From: Rhizodiscina lignyota
Taxonomy: Eukaryota; Ascomycota; Dothideomycetes; Aulographales; Rhizodiscinaceae
Length of the DNA stretch: 64,000 bases
Direction: 5' to 3'
Assembly: GCA_010015805.1 (NCBI GenBank)
Contig: ML978127.1
Coordinates: 1,054,001 to 1,118,000, forward strand
In this document: in pieces, positions 11,715 to 22,063 of the stretch
Numbering within the stretch: the stretch's first letter is position 1
How the letters are laid out: each line of letters begins with the position of its first letter
The notes under the pieces: generated by a model
Database searches by the model: none
What the model saw: only the letters and a program-made list of their open reading frames with translations
What the model was told of the DNA's origin: nothing
Translations under genes and position numbers: made by a program

Positions 11715-13523
11715 TCAAGACCTCTTCCTGACCCTCATCATGGTACCGCCGCGCGGGGGCTTCGCTTCCATCGCCAACTCCTGGAAAATCCTATCGCCAT
11801 AAATTGTGTCCAATTTAGTATAGCTCGTACGAGGCTCTTTATTCGGTACCAGGTCTGCGATCTCGAAGTCGTAGTCACGAAGCGTCATAACTAGGATGAC
11901 CTTCAGCTCATTTACTGCCAAGTTCTGCCCTAAGCACGCCCTAGCGCCTCTACTAAATGTCCGGAACGCGTTACGAGGGGGCATGTTGTCTGGGTCCATC
12001 CACCGATCTGGTATGAACTCGTCCGGCTTCGGGTAGATTTTCGGATCGTACTGAAGGGTGTGTGGTGTGTTGACTACGACGACGTTGCCCATGGCATATT
12101 GTTTACCGGCGTAAGAGATGGTCGCGCTAAATTAAAGAGTCAACGATATATAGCGATTGGAGACTCGGGTTATCGCGTACTCATCCTCCGCTTGTCTCAC
12201 ACTAAATCCCACAGGAAACAATCTCAGGGTCTCTCGGATCACAGCACCAGTATATTCTAATTCCTCTAGCTTATGAGGGGATGCTTGAAGTATGTTTAGA
12301 GTTTCGTTGAAGTCTGGGTGGAGGATACGGGAATGCTCTTCTCTGAGTTTCTGAATAACTTCCGGATTTTTGGACAGTAGTATGTAGATGTACTGAAACG
12401 TGTTAATCCCTGATCCGCGAAATTATTTACGATACTTACGCATAAAGTGTCCGTGGTTGTGCCGTGGCCTCCAACGAGTAGTCCCTTAACACTGCCAAAT
12501 TTTAGCATGTATATCAGTATCGGTCCGCAGACTTACTTCGCTAACAGCAATTCAAGCCATTCGGGGCTGATGTCTTCGACGTCCTTTCCTTCTTTCAATT
12601 CCCCACCGTCCTGCAGTTGCTCACGCAGCATCAAGTCCAATATACTGTAAGGATCTTTCCTCGAGGGCACGATTTGATCCTGACGCAACATGCTGAGGCG
12701 GTTCTTGATTTGCGCCATGATGGAGGGATTCAGCCTCGCGAGAACGACTCTTCTCCTAAAGAATGTCGAAATGTGCACGAACGGGTTCCAGGAAAGCTGA
12801 TTTTCGGCAAGATGGATCATCTCCCTTAGATCTTCCAGGTATGAGCTCCCTTCTGTCTGTGCGTTGAGTGAGAAGTTAAAGAGGATCTTTCCGATAATAT
12901 CAAAGACTAGTTTTGCGCTGGTATCCTCCATCGAAAAGGTCTCTCCTGTTTTCGCTAGTTGGTCCAATGTGTTGCGGAAATGCATACACTCGTCAACGAA
13001 AACCGTCGTCAAGCTCCGAATGTGGCTCCATGAGAATGCAGGTACCATGGAGTTGTGCAACTTCTTCCAGACTGGTCCATTTGCGGCAGCAACGACATTC
13101 CTTCCTACCATGGGCGCGAGGTAATCGTCCGCCATTTGATGTATGGGGAGTACTCTCGTCACGGTCACCTGGTCAAGGAGTTCCGGGGACGTCAGGACGA
13201 GTTGCGGTTCAGCGGCCGGCCACAGATCCAGATAGAATAGGCCGTCCAGATTATACTTTTGCGCAATGACAGTCAGGTAGGCCTGGGGGTGCATGTTTGG
13301 CGGCAACGTTGCTGCAGCCTCGCCCATCACCTTAAGATGGCCCCATAGCCAACTGTGTGGTGGTCCGCGCTGCAATTTGTTAGATAGTGAAGAAGCCACA
13401 AACTGTGAATGAGCATACTAGATCTCTGAACCGCCTGCGGTGTCTGTACATGCGGTACGCGAAGTTTAGGAGCCATGCTGACGCTAAGGAGAGCACGACA
13501 ACTAAAATCGATCCAATTGCCAT
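11715..13523 (-). CDS. cytochrome P450 monooxygenase, 537 aa
   Basis: Microsomal P450. An N-terminal hydrophobic anchor (MAIGSILVVVLSLASAWLLN) is followed by a basic stretch and the proline-rich hinge RGPPHSWLWGHLK. The I-helix reads GLLVGGHGTTTDTL, the K-helix ExxR is in VIRETLRLFPVGFSVR, and the haem loop is FSRGARACLGQN with Cys465. Exons are 13523-13419, 13369-12537, 12491-12440, 12392-12181 and 12126-11715. The four introns are only 45-54 nt, and every junction restores a P450 motif. The gene converges on the 6-MSAS gene, with 278 bases between their stops. In patulin- and yanuthone-type pathways P450s hydroxylate m-cresol made from 6-methylsalicylate. This enzyme may oxidise the same ring or methyl group, but the substrate is inferred. 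No decarboxylase gene was seen nearby. Confidence 0.93.
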
Positions 13524-14107
13524 GACACGACGGAAGCCAACTAGTTCACAATGACAGTTGGTAGATCGCGTCGCACAAAGACAAAAAGGGACACAGAGTA
13601 TTTCGTTCAGCGGAGACCAATGCGAGAAGGATTACTCCGTATGTAATACTCGTGCAAAGACACTGGCCGAAGTCAAGATTGGCTGCTGACTTCGCGCCTA
13701 TCGCGCCTAGTCAAAAGCCTGGAAACGATCCGATTGGCCACATGCTACTCCTCCCCTGTATTAAGATAGTGCGACAAGTCCTACCGCAGCTTTCGGCTCA
13801 ACAGGTATCGCGCGAGAGCGCAGTAGTCTGTTGCACCGAAAGCTGCGGCATCTGTTAATTCGCTAGCTTGAAAAAATTAACTTGGAAATGGCAATCTTTG
13901 ATTTGTCATGGCTATGTGCAATGCGAGGTAACGACAACCAGAAAGACAACCGTAACAGACCGTAGTCATACTTTTTACAAAACCAAACAATTGTCATGAG
14001 AACAAGTAGAGAAAATGGCCCAGCAGCCAAAAGTTACTCCAGCTTCTTGCTAAATCCATCTTTCCCACGTTGCTCCAGAGTCAGAAATAAAGCGCTTTAT
14101 GATAAAT
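13524..14107. other. P450 upstream region with a long hairpin
   Basis: Intergenic stretch between the P450 start and the 3' end of the cupredoxin-like gene. No gene is apparent. It contains the near-perfect inverted repeat listed separately at 13784-13848. Confidence 0.6.
13784..13848. repeat. inverted repeat, 21-bp arms with 23-nt loop
   Basis: The left arm 13784-13804 and right arm 13828-13848 are reverse complements at 19 of 21 positions. The outer 13 bp (CCGCAGCTTTCGG / CCGAAAGCTGCGG) are perfect. The loop itself contains a small GCGC-GAGA-GCGC hairpin. It lies about 260 bases upstream of the P450 start. It could be a transcript structure, an operator, or the core of a miniature inverted-repeat element. 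No target-site duplication was identified. Confidence 0.75.
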
Positions 14108-15251
14108 CTAGTGGCCCTTCTTGCCACCCTTTTGGGCCTGGCTTTGAATGGTTTGAGTTTGGTTGGTGGCGGCACCAGCGTTGGCGGCTCCAGCGTTTGC
14201 GCCAGTGTTGGCGGCTCCAGCGTTTGCGCCAGTGTTGGCAGCTCCAGCGTTTGCGCCAGTGTTGGCAGCTCCAGCGTTTGCGCCAGTGTTGGCAGCTCCA
14301 GCGTTGGCACCATTCTGAGCACCAGCATTGGCACCAGTGTTGGTAGCACCAGTGTTTGCGCCAGTGTTGCCAGTGTTGCCAGTGTTGCCAGTGTTGCCAG
14401 TGTTGCCAGTGTTGCCAGTGTTGCCAGTGTTGCCAGTGTTGCCAGTATTAGTAGCGCCAGTGTTGCCCTGGTTGCCCGTGTTGGTGTTAGCGGTGGTGGC
14501 AGGCTGCCCAGTCAGCGTCAACTTTGAGTTGGGCGTATAGCCTGAAATTGTGCCACCGCCAACGTTCTGCTGGACAACGTTCGTCTGCGCGTTGGCCGCG
14601 AGCTGCTGGTATTGTTGCAGCAATTGCTGGTTTCCGTTGATCATCATGACCTGTCTAGATGTTAGCAGTTGGTCAAGCACCATTCAGATTATTCATCTTA
14701 CCATTCCCTGCTGGCAATGTTGTTGCTGAGCACAATAAACTGGGATTGGGTTCGTGTTCTGGACCTGGACGGTGAAGGAGGCAGTGCCAGCAGCGCGCTC
14801 TTCGAGGAAGACGACATCGCTTCCGCGAATTCTGAACCTGTTGTTCTTGCCGTTCTTACCATTCTGGGCAGCCTGGCCTTGGGCAGCCTGGCCGGTTTGA
14901 CCGGTCTGAGTCTGGCCCTTGGTTTGGCCTGGAATTGTGGCAGGCACCGTCGGGTTGTTATTTACGGCAACAAAGCCGGAGTTGAATCCGCCGGCCGGCT
15001 GGCAACCAGCACTCATGGTACCTTGGGTAGCAGAGTGATTCTGCGACTGTTAGCAGGTGCAAGCAGTGCTGTGTGTTCGAGAGACATACCGCGTTCACAA
15101 AGAGGAACTGAACATTGTCACCCGGCTGAGCGGCGACCATTGGGGGAGTAAAGGTCAGGCCGTTGTTCTGTCCAACCATGACCTGCATAGTGGCACCGTA
15201 GACGGTGGCGCACTGAGCGAGAGCGGCAACGACGGAGGGTTTGAAATGCAT
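14108..15251 (-). CDS. secreted cupredoxin-like protein with Gly/Asn/Thr/Ala repeats, 347 aa
   Basis: Begins with a signal peptide (MHFKPSVVAALAQCATVYGA), then a plastocyanin-like domain of the fungal extracellular serine-rich protein type. That domain shows VMVGQNNGLTFTPPMVAAQPGD, FLFVNANHSATQGT, SAGCQPAGGFNSGF and NPIPVYCAQQQHCQQGM, which is the His-Cys-His layout typical of cupredoxin copper ligands. Exons are 15251-15090, 15040-14702 and 14650-14108, with introns of 49 and 51 nt. The second half is low-complexity: about nine NTG triplets, then four to five copies of a 9-residue NTGANAGAA unit, ending in a basic KGGKKGH tail. No clear GPI signal is seen. The protein probably sits in the cell wall or is secreted. 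Copper binding is a family inference. It lies inside the metabolite locus, but a pathway role is not shown. Confidence 0.85.
14180..14304. repeat. 27-bp tandem repeat (coding)
   Basis: Four to five copies of a 27-bp unit, each encoding nine residues (NTGANAGAA) of the cupredoxin-like protein on the minus strand. Copies differ at single positions, mainly GGC/GCA in the second codon group. Copy number is likely to vary between strains. Confidence 0.9.
14361..14446. repeat. 9-bp tandem repeat (coding)
   Basis: About nine copies of CCAGTGTTG, encoding Asn-Thr-Gly triplets on the minus strand in the same gene. The repeat is nearly homogeneous, which suggests recent expansion by slippage. Confidence 0.9.
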
Positions 15252-17112
15252 CTTGTTGTCGTAAAGAGAGACTTTCTGTGATATGGATGAAGATTAAGTT
15301 TATGCAGATAAAGCTCCGGCCGGCCGAAAGAGTGACTTGAAGAGAATCGAAGTGAACTGGCTACACAGTAGCTTGGCAAGAAAAGACCGGTGGAGGAGAG
15401 GTGAAGATACTTTGCTGCACTGCAGTAGTATTTAGAACGAATGATGCCGAGAAAAATATGGAAGCTTGGCTGCAAACATATATACCTACTCGTGGAGAAG
15501 CTTTCCTGGTGGAGAATGACAATTCCGCCCAGGAGGTATGGTCAAGGGTGGTTCGTGATGCCATGAGCATTGTCTCGAGCTCTTCGACGAGACGCCTAAC
15601 GTTGCTCGTGGAGTTCGGATACCTGATCTGCGTATGTAGCAGAAAGGCGGCTCCAGCAACGCGAGCTGTGAGTGGCTTCGCCTACGACGATGTTCTATTC
15701 AGAGAACGGCAGAGCGTCGAACACGGCGTGCCAGACCCGCTCCGAACACCTGTTGGGCTTGGGAGTCAGTCGCAGCCGGGTTTCAGACGACTTTGACGAT
15801 TGAAGCGATGTTCTAGTGCGGCTGAAAGGTGCGATCTCAGTTGAGCCAGAAGTTGTCACACTTGGCGCTTGGCCGCATGTACCTGGCGTGGCCGGGGTGC
15901 CTGGTTGAAACTCTCCGTGACAGTCGATTGTTTCTTTCCGATTCAGGTGACATCGACCTCTGAGCGCCGGTGCCTCTGGCATCGACTTGCCTTTTTGTCA
16001 CAATTTTCCCATAGGCTGAACTCCTCCATACCCGATACTGCCAAGCTGCTTCATGAAAAAAGGAAAAGGCGGGGGAGAAATGAAAGGTTCGGCATGCATC
16101 GTGCCCCGTAGTTTCGTGTCACTTCAGATTCCCGCTCCGCGCGCCTCTGCTCGCGGTGACCATCGATGTTGGAACAAGCCCGCTATTCAACCCGCAAAAA
16201 GGAATGACGTGCAGACGGGGTTGCTTCAGCCGTCAGTGAAGCTATACACGCGAATAGACGAAATTAGCTGGTCACGTGAGAGGCTGGACGGCATCTGCGG
16301 CCCGCGCCTCAGGAAGCGCCCAGACCTCCGGCTGCTTTTGCTTTTGCTTCCTCTCCTGCTTCATCCAAGCGAAGCTCCAAGGACATTGATCATGCAGCGC
16401 CCGTTCCTGACGAGCACGGGCTGTCGGTGGCAATCTGGGCAAACGGAACGAGTCGAACATGTTTTCAAAGAGCCTGTCAAGATATTGTTAGCAGCTGCGA
16501 ACTGCCGCCTACAGCCCCTTATTGTTCCTGGGTGGAGAGAGCCAAGAGTCCCGTCCAGGAGCAACGGAAAGTCTGACGATTCTCACTGCCAAGCTCGTCT
16601 CTGAATGCAAGATCAAATTGACGAGTTGGCAGCCCATTAGCCCGATATACGTCTTGGTAGCAAGCACACGAAGGAACCACCAAGACATCCAACACTGAGC
16701 AAAGACAGCACGCGCCTGTGAGAATACATGCCTTGGAAGTGGCAGAAAGGTGGTCCCACTGGTGTGTCTGCCTAGTCTCCACAGAAGCGTTACATTTCCT
16801 CCGGGACTCCGAGAGCTTTTCTGCCACACCTTGCGCTGGTGTCCAATGAAGCAGTTTCATCCGAACTCAACCCGAGACGATGAGCGGCGCTTCACCGGGG
16901 CGGAGAAGATGCATTGCAATACTCCGTACGATGTCATAGGATTGTGCTCATTCCTAACTCAACGGCCTCATTGAGTAATAACTAGTCCCTCAAGGGCATT
17001 TACGTGCTAGGCAGCATGAAAGAGACATAACAAACCATCGCATTATGGTACAGGGCCATTCCGAAAGCATAGTTGAGAGAAAACAAATATTCTACACGCA
17101 TATTCCGAGTAA
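15252..17112. other. intergenic, no gene seen
   Basis: About 1.9 kb between the cupredoxin-like gene and the methyltransferase. The first 250 bases upstream of 15251 include a TATATA tract near 15480, suitable as a core promoter for the minus-strand gene. Longer open frames at 16053-16604 and 16509-16860 look non-coding: there is no family pattern and they overlap on opposite strands. Confidence 0.5.
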
Positions 17113-18005
17113 TTACATTGATGTCCTTCCCATTGCTACAATGAGCCTCATCTCCCCACCTCTGGTTTCAATTTCTTGCCGATAGCGCTCTGGTAAGCTA
17201 CCCACGAAGCCCTCCGGTCGATCTACTCCAAGTCGGGTTGCCGCCTCGCAAACGAAATTCACGTTCTGAACGCTCGCCTCCGTGCTGAGTATGGCTATCT
17301 CTTCACTGCTACAACTCTTCCCGTATGGAACTGATACCATCTCCTCCCGTACCTCATCGAGTTCTGCATCTTTCAACCAGGCCACCATGGTGCCTGGTAT
17401 ATTGAAGGTCAGACCACTTCCCCCCTTCTCGAGCATGGAAACGACCAACCGTAGGAAGTCTTTGGCAGCCGGTCCGTCATTGTCTGTCTCTGTCAAGTCC
17501 ATCTCCATCAACTGAATCCAACCCCCCGGCTTTACAAGTGCTGTAAGGTTGGAGACACACTCTTTTGGTGGAATGGAGCGGCTTCTCGCCAGCGCGGCAC
17601 GTTGGTGTACAAGGTCAAATGTCTCATACAGAGCCGTCGGCCACGGGACTTGAAAGTCTTGCTTTATTAGCGCGGTGTGCGGTGGCGCCTTTGATGGGAA
17701 GAAGCTGGTCATAATATCGGCACCGACAAGAGCATATGGGCTTTTGAGATGCGTAGAGATGTCGCGGAGCCATGCACCTAATAAAACGCTGTGAGTATGG
17801 CAGCAGGCGTGCTTAAAAGTGCTTGCGTACCATTTGCCGTCGCAGAGTCCAGGATGCAGAGATCAGGCTTCGACAGGTCGAGCGGAGCCAAGATGAGCCT
17901 GTCATTCATCGCAGCTTTGACAACCGCTTGGGTTTTATCTAAGCGCTCGAGCTCTGTTGGTTCGTCTCTAAGGAGACATCCTTGTTCTCCTTCCGGCTCC
18001 GCCAT
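17113..18005 (-). CDS. SAM-dependent methyltransferase, LaeA/UMTA-like, 279 aa
   Basis: Class I methyltransferase of the type common in fungal secondary-metabolite clusters. After splicing the 53-nt intron 17830-17778, the SAM-binding segment reads LCILDSATANGAWLRDIS, followed by SPYALVGADIM, DFQVPWP and FDLVHQRAALA, then LVKPGGWIQLMEMD. These are motifs I, II and post-I of the LaeA/UMTA family in order. Exons are 18005-17831 and 17777-17113. The sequence cannot separate a small-molecule O/N-methyltransferase from a regulatory LaeA-like protein. Its position among PKS-related genes favours tailoring. No transmembrane segment or targeting signal is seen. Confidence 0.88.
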
Positions 18006-20089
18006 TTTCTGATTAAGTATCTAATTAGAAAGAACATTAGGATAGAAGAGTTTTGTCGGATTGAATAAGGAACAGTAGCAGTAGATTGAACAGGCCTCCA
18101 AACCTTGGCTATGAAGAGCATTATATGCTTGACGACAAATGGTATCGTATTGAGATGTACGGAGTAGACGCGCTCAATATACTACAAATTGAAAAGGTCT
18201 TAATTTCTCATAGCGCAACGGGCGGTCAAACATCCTGGGCGGAGTGAAAATAAGGGAAAGGCAATTTTATGATTTGAAGAATCGAGCTCGAAATACTACA
18301 AAAGAACATCGTAACCGTTGGAAAGATTTCCTACTGAATGTGGAAAGGTTTGCGACCTCCGGAGATTTATGAAGGAGCTAGTTTCCAGCGAGCCGAACAT
18401 TACATGGACGGAGCGACCCTAAGAAGCTTCCGTATATCAGTAAAATCACATTCGAGGTTATTAGGGAGAAGCTTACCTAGCCTGCTTCAGAAGATTTGCT
18501 TCTCGATATCACGAAAAAGGGACACTGTGATGGGTCTCATTCGCTCGCCGGGAACTACCTCTTTCGTATATTGGGCGGGTTGCTGACTGCTCAACTCCGA
18601 CCGTGTACAAAGTTGGGACAGACGACTCAGACGAGCAATCATAAGCAGAGTACTCTATGACTGCCTCCAAGCTAGAGATTTCGAAGCGAACGAATACACT
18701 GGAGCCTTGAAAGGAAAGGAGCTGACTGTGGTAACAAACTGGGCTGAACCAGTACGGGTTGGCCTGACGGAGAAATCTCCATGCTTCGCTGGAGTTGCAA
18801 GACGGGAGAATAGCAACCCGTGTGCAGAGTAAATATTAATTAGCTCTTGTAAAGGTAATTCGCTTCGTGCTGCCCGAGTCCAAAATGAGAGAGTGAACGC
18901 AAGATTCCGGGCTGTATGTGAATCAAAAGGTGATGGTCACCACCACGGAAATCTTCCGACGCCGACGCCGACGCGTCGCTCCACCATACGTCTCGATCAT
19001 ATACGCGCCGACAACCGCATATGCATGCACTTCGCCCGATCATGCAGCCGAAGCTGGGGCCCTTCCTCGCGGAGCATACGCGCTCAGCGAGATTTTGACG
19101 CGACGTATCGACTTCTTTAAGGCTTCAAACCCCCGATGAAAAGCTACCGAAGGGATGGTCCGAACTTCTTCGCTGACTCACGCCGAGCATCAACAGTATC
19201 GCAACCGCTGACTCTCAAGCATCACAGAAAGAGATTCAAACTTGATATGACAAGCTTGCCGAAGAGGGAAAAGAGAAGCGGGGAATTCTTTTAGAAGGAT
19301 CAGGCTGCCTGCCGTGTAACATTCATGGCCAACAGCGTGGAAGCCACCAACAACGCAACAGATGCTGCTAATCGTGGCTTTCCTTCACTCTTCGTGTTCA
19401 AGCACTGTCGGATGAGGCTCTGATCTCTAAGATCGAGCAAATTAAGCGCCAGGGTCCTCCTTCAGGAATCTGCTACTCCAAAGCTGAAAAATGTCGGGCG
19501 TAAGATCAAAAGTGTTTCAGCCAACCGCAGCCGCGCTTCTCCCCCCGCGGATGCACCTCGCCATATCCGTCTGCTTGGGACGGAAGCATTCGAAGATTCT
19601 TTGCCAATGTCGAATTTTGCCGGCCACACTCCGGCTGTCAATCAGAAGCTCGTCCGTAGGTGTTATGAGCAGGTCAACTCCCTTGTCCATGCCGGAATAC
19701 GCCTATCCCAGAGCTCCGCCACCTGGATATGGACGGTATGCCCCCAGATGTAGGGTCTAGCTCTGTGGTCAATGGTGAGATTCTCTCGAACATCTGTCAA
19801 GCCGGCAGGAAAGTCTGTGCCGCTCCTGCTATTCCCACCAAGTGAGTATGTGGCATATGTACGTTTATCGCCGGGGCGATGGTGTTGTGATTATGTGAAT
19901 ATATATCTGTTGCGACTTTTTCTATCAGCTGTTGCTATGCCGTACACGACTTTCTCATCTCTAGATAGATTCCTCACTCATATTTCAAAACTATTCCAGC
20001 AGTTTAATCTTTAATTCTTCGTCCGATACTTGGACTCACTGCACTTGTTCATCACAGACCTACTCCCACCTTCTATTCATCCTACAGTC
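18006..20089. other. intergenic, possible coding relic at 19318-19750
   Basis: About 2.1 kb without a confident gene. A perfect CTCCGGAG palindrome at 18357-18364 lies about 350 bases upstream of the methyltransferase start. A short CGACGC-type microsatellite is near 18957-18975. From 19318 to 19750 the plus strand reads for more than 100 codons in one frame with only one internal stop, but no family is recognised (see the findings). Confidence 0.4.
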
Positions 20090-20587
20090 ATGGAAAACAC
20101 TCAAGGCACACCAAACCATCTCCAACCGCCTCGTCGTGTTGGTCTGCCATCCAGTCCGCGCGAGTATCTCTTGTTTCCGCCGCCTTCCCCGTCAGCCACT
20201 CTCTGTCCTCCTGGATCACCTCCAACGACCACAGCATGCTCAAACCACGATTCCACCCGTCGCACACATCACAAGCCTTCCTTAAGCACTAGCACTGCTG
20301 CTACTGTCATCGGGACACCGCAACCCTCACCAAAAATCGAAGTCGAAGAGCCCGAAGCCGCGGCGCTATGGGGGCAGCAGCCTCGACGAGCTCCTGAGAT
20401 GCCTCGGACTCAACGGACTCTGCGGCAAGTGCAGGTATCTCTACCCACCGAAGAGGCAAGAGAGCCAAAGAAGCGGTCAGGGCTATTTGGCGGGTGCTTC
20501 GGTAGGAAAAGCAAGAAGCCGAACCCTCAAAAGAAGTATCGTGAGCCGCTGTACTTGGTTCCGGATGCGCACTGGACCGAGCTTTAG
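20090..20587 (+). CDS. small proline-rich basic protein, unknown
   Basis: A single-exon frame of 165 residues from ATG 20090; an in-frame Met at 20030 would add 20 residues. The N-terminal two thirds are rich in Pro, Ser and Thr and probably disordered. The C-terminus is strongly basic (KKRSGLFGGCFGRKSKKPN) and ends PDAHWTEL. No known domain is recognised. Composition bias over the whole frame and a clean ATG context suggest a real gene, but this is not certain. It lies between the methyltransferase and the A-T-R gene. A role in the cluster is unsupported. Confidence 0.5.
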   Translation: MENTQGTPNHLQPPRRVGLPSSPREYLLFPPPSPSATLCPPGSPPTTTACSNHDSTRRTHHKPSLSTSTAATVIGTPQPSPKIEVEEPEAAALWGQQPRRAPEMPRTQRTLRQVQVSLPTEEAREPKKRSGLFGGCFGRKSKKPNPQKKYREPLYLVPDAHWTEL

Positions 20588-22063
20588 CTTGGAGTTAAAA
20601 GGACGATCGTTACTTGACTCTCGTGTTTTTGGTTCCTTTAGACAAGGGTTCACTCCTTCGAAGGGTAGCCGGCGGTTAAGCTCGGCGGGTTTTTCATCTT
20701 GCATCCAGCGTCTTTCATTCACTGTTTGAGCCTTCCGATTGGAGCACGGCCGCAGTCACTACAAGATACCATGTTCCTCTAGTTTCTGTCCGCGCGATAA
20801 TGCGAGTTATGTTGGGAGGGCTTCGAAAGCGAGCATCCATCGCCGCTAAACTGTGTTTACTAGACTTTATACTGTCACTTCTTCAGGTAGTTCCACATGA
20901 TGATCTATTCTGGGATTTTCTTCTTTGAATTCGAAGTTCTTCGATATCATCCGATTAAGCGGAGATTATTATACAGTGCTCGCCAGACGCCGCTGCAATG
21001 CATTTCCCGCCGAACAGTATATATACATGGCCAATAGTTATTGACCGAGTATTGCATGTCTCCTCATAATGTCATCGTCCGAAAAGCGCCAGGAGCGCGT
21101 CCCAAAGTCCTAACACGTGGAGTATTTTGTGTACGGCCGACAGTCCGTAGGATGACGTTTACGGGGGCAGTAAGAACTCGCTCCAGCTGCTGTGTAGAAA
21201 TGTAACGCCGAGCTGTACCGGAATTTGTGTCAACATCAGTTTCTTATATCGGGGCTGCTGCATTTGCTCGCGCGGCGCCGAGACGCCGTAGAGGTGGACG
21301 GAGCTTTATTGGTGACTTACAGCAAACAGGCCGACAGCCGTCACAACGCTCCTATTGTCCGGCGAAGTGAGCGCGCCCACATATGCGCTGACAGTACTTT
21401 GATGTCGAGAACCTCCGCGAGCTGCTTTCGGGGCCATGGCGTTGGTATTGTCGGGATACGGCTTGATAGCGAGGGAAGAGTACAGCCTCTTGCGTCGAAC
21501 TGCAGATATGGGCCGTCAGCAGAGAGTTCAAATGCAAGAGGTATGGGAATCTCCACCTCCTATTCTTTGCTATACGTACCGTTCAGAACCGATGTGCAGA
21601 AATCTTTTGGTCTGTCCTCGCTTCCAGCTACGAGACAAACCCTTCGAAGCGGGAGCTAAGACTTTCCGCTCCGTGCCAAGCCTAGCGCGTGCTCAAGGAC
21701 AGGGGTCTTCGGAGTACTCCGTGATTGCTATATACTTCATACCAACAGTACTCCTTATCACTGGTGATGTCTTGCCCATCTTTGTTTGGCAAATTTAATG
21801 ATGATGGCATTACAACTTGACCGGAAGCAGACCCTGAGCACTTTCACGGCATCGCCATTACGAGCTCATGGACGAATATATGATCACCGTCGTTACATAC
21901 ACTTCAGCGTCGAAGTATGAGCAAACGTGCTTTCCGCTAGCCTAATTGGAACACCTTGCGTGATAAGCATGCGATTAAATGTTTCTTCATGTCAATGCAC
22001 CTTTGAATTGCACAACCTCATCTTTGATTTGACCTTCCAGATGCTCTACTGGCTCAGAGCTCT
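20588..22063. other. intergenic, no gene seen
   Basis: About 1.5 kb between the 3' end of the Pro-rich gene and the 3' end of the A-T-R gene. Overlapping frames on both strands at 21225-21800 have no recognisable family and no consistent splice structure. Confidence 0.5.

Noticed and set aside
13652-13858. Short frame covering the hairpin upstream of the P450
   Set aside because: The inverted repeat explains the sequence better than a 68-residue protein.
16053-16604. Open frame of about 180 codons on the plus strand
   Set aside because: No family pattern, competing frames on the opposite strand and no splice support.
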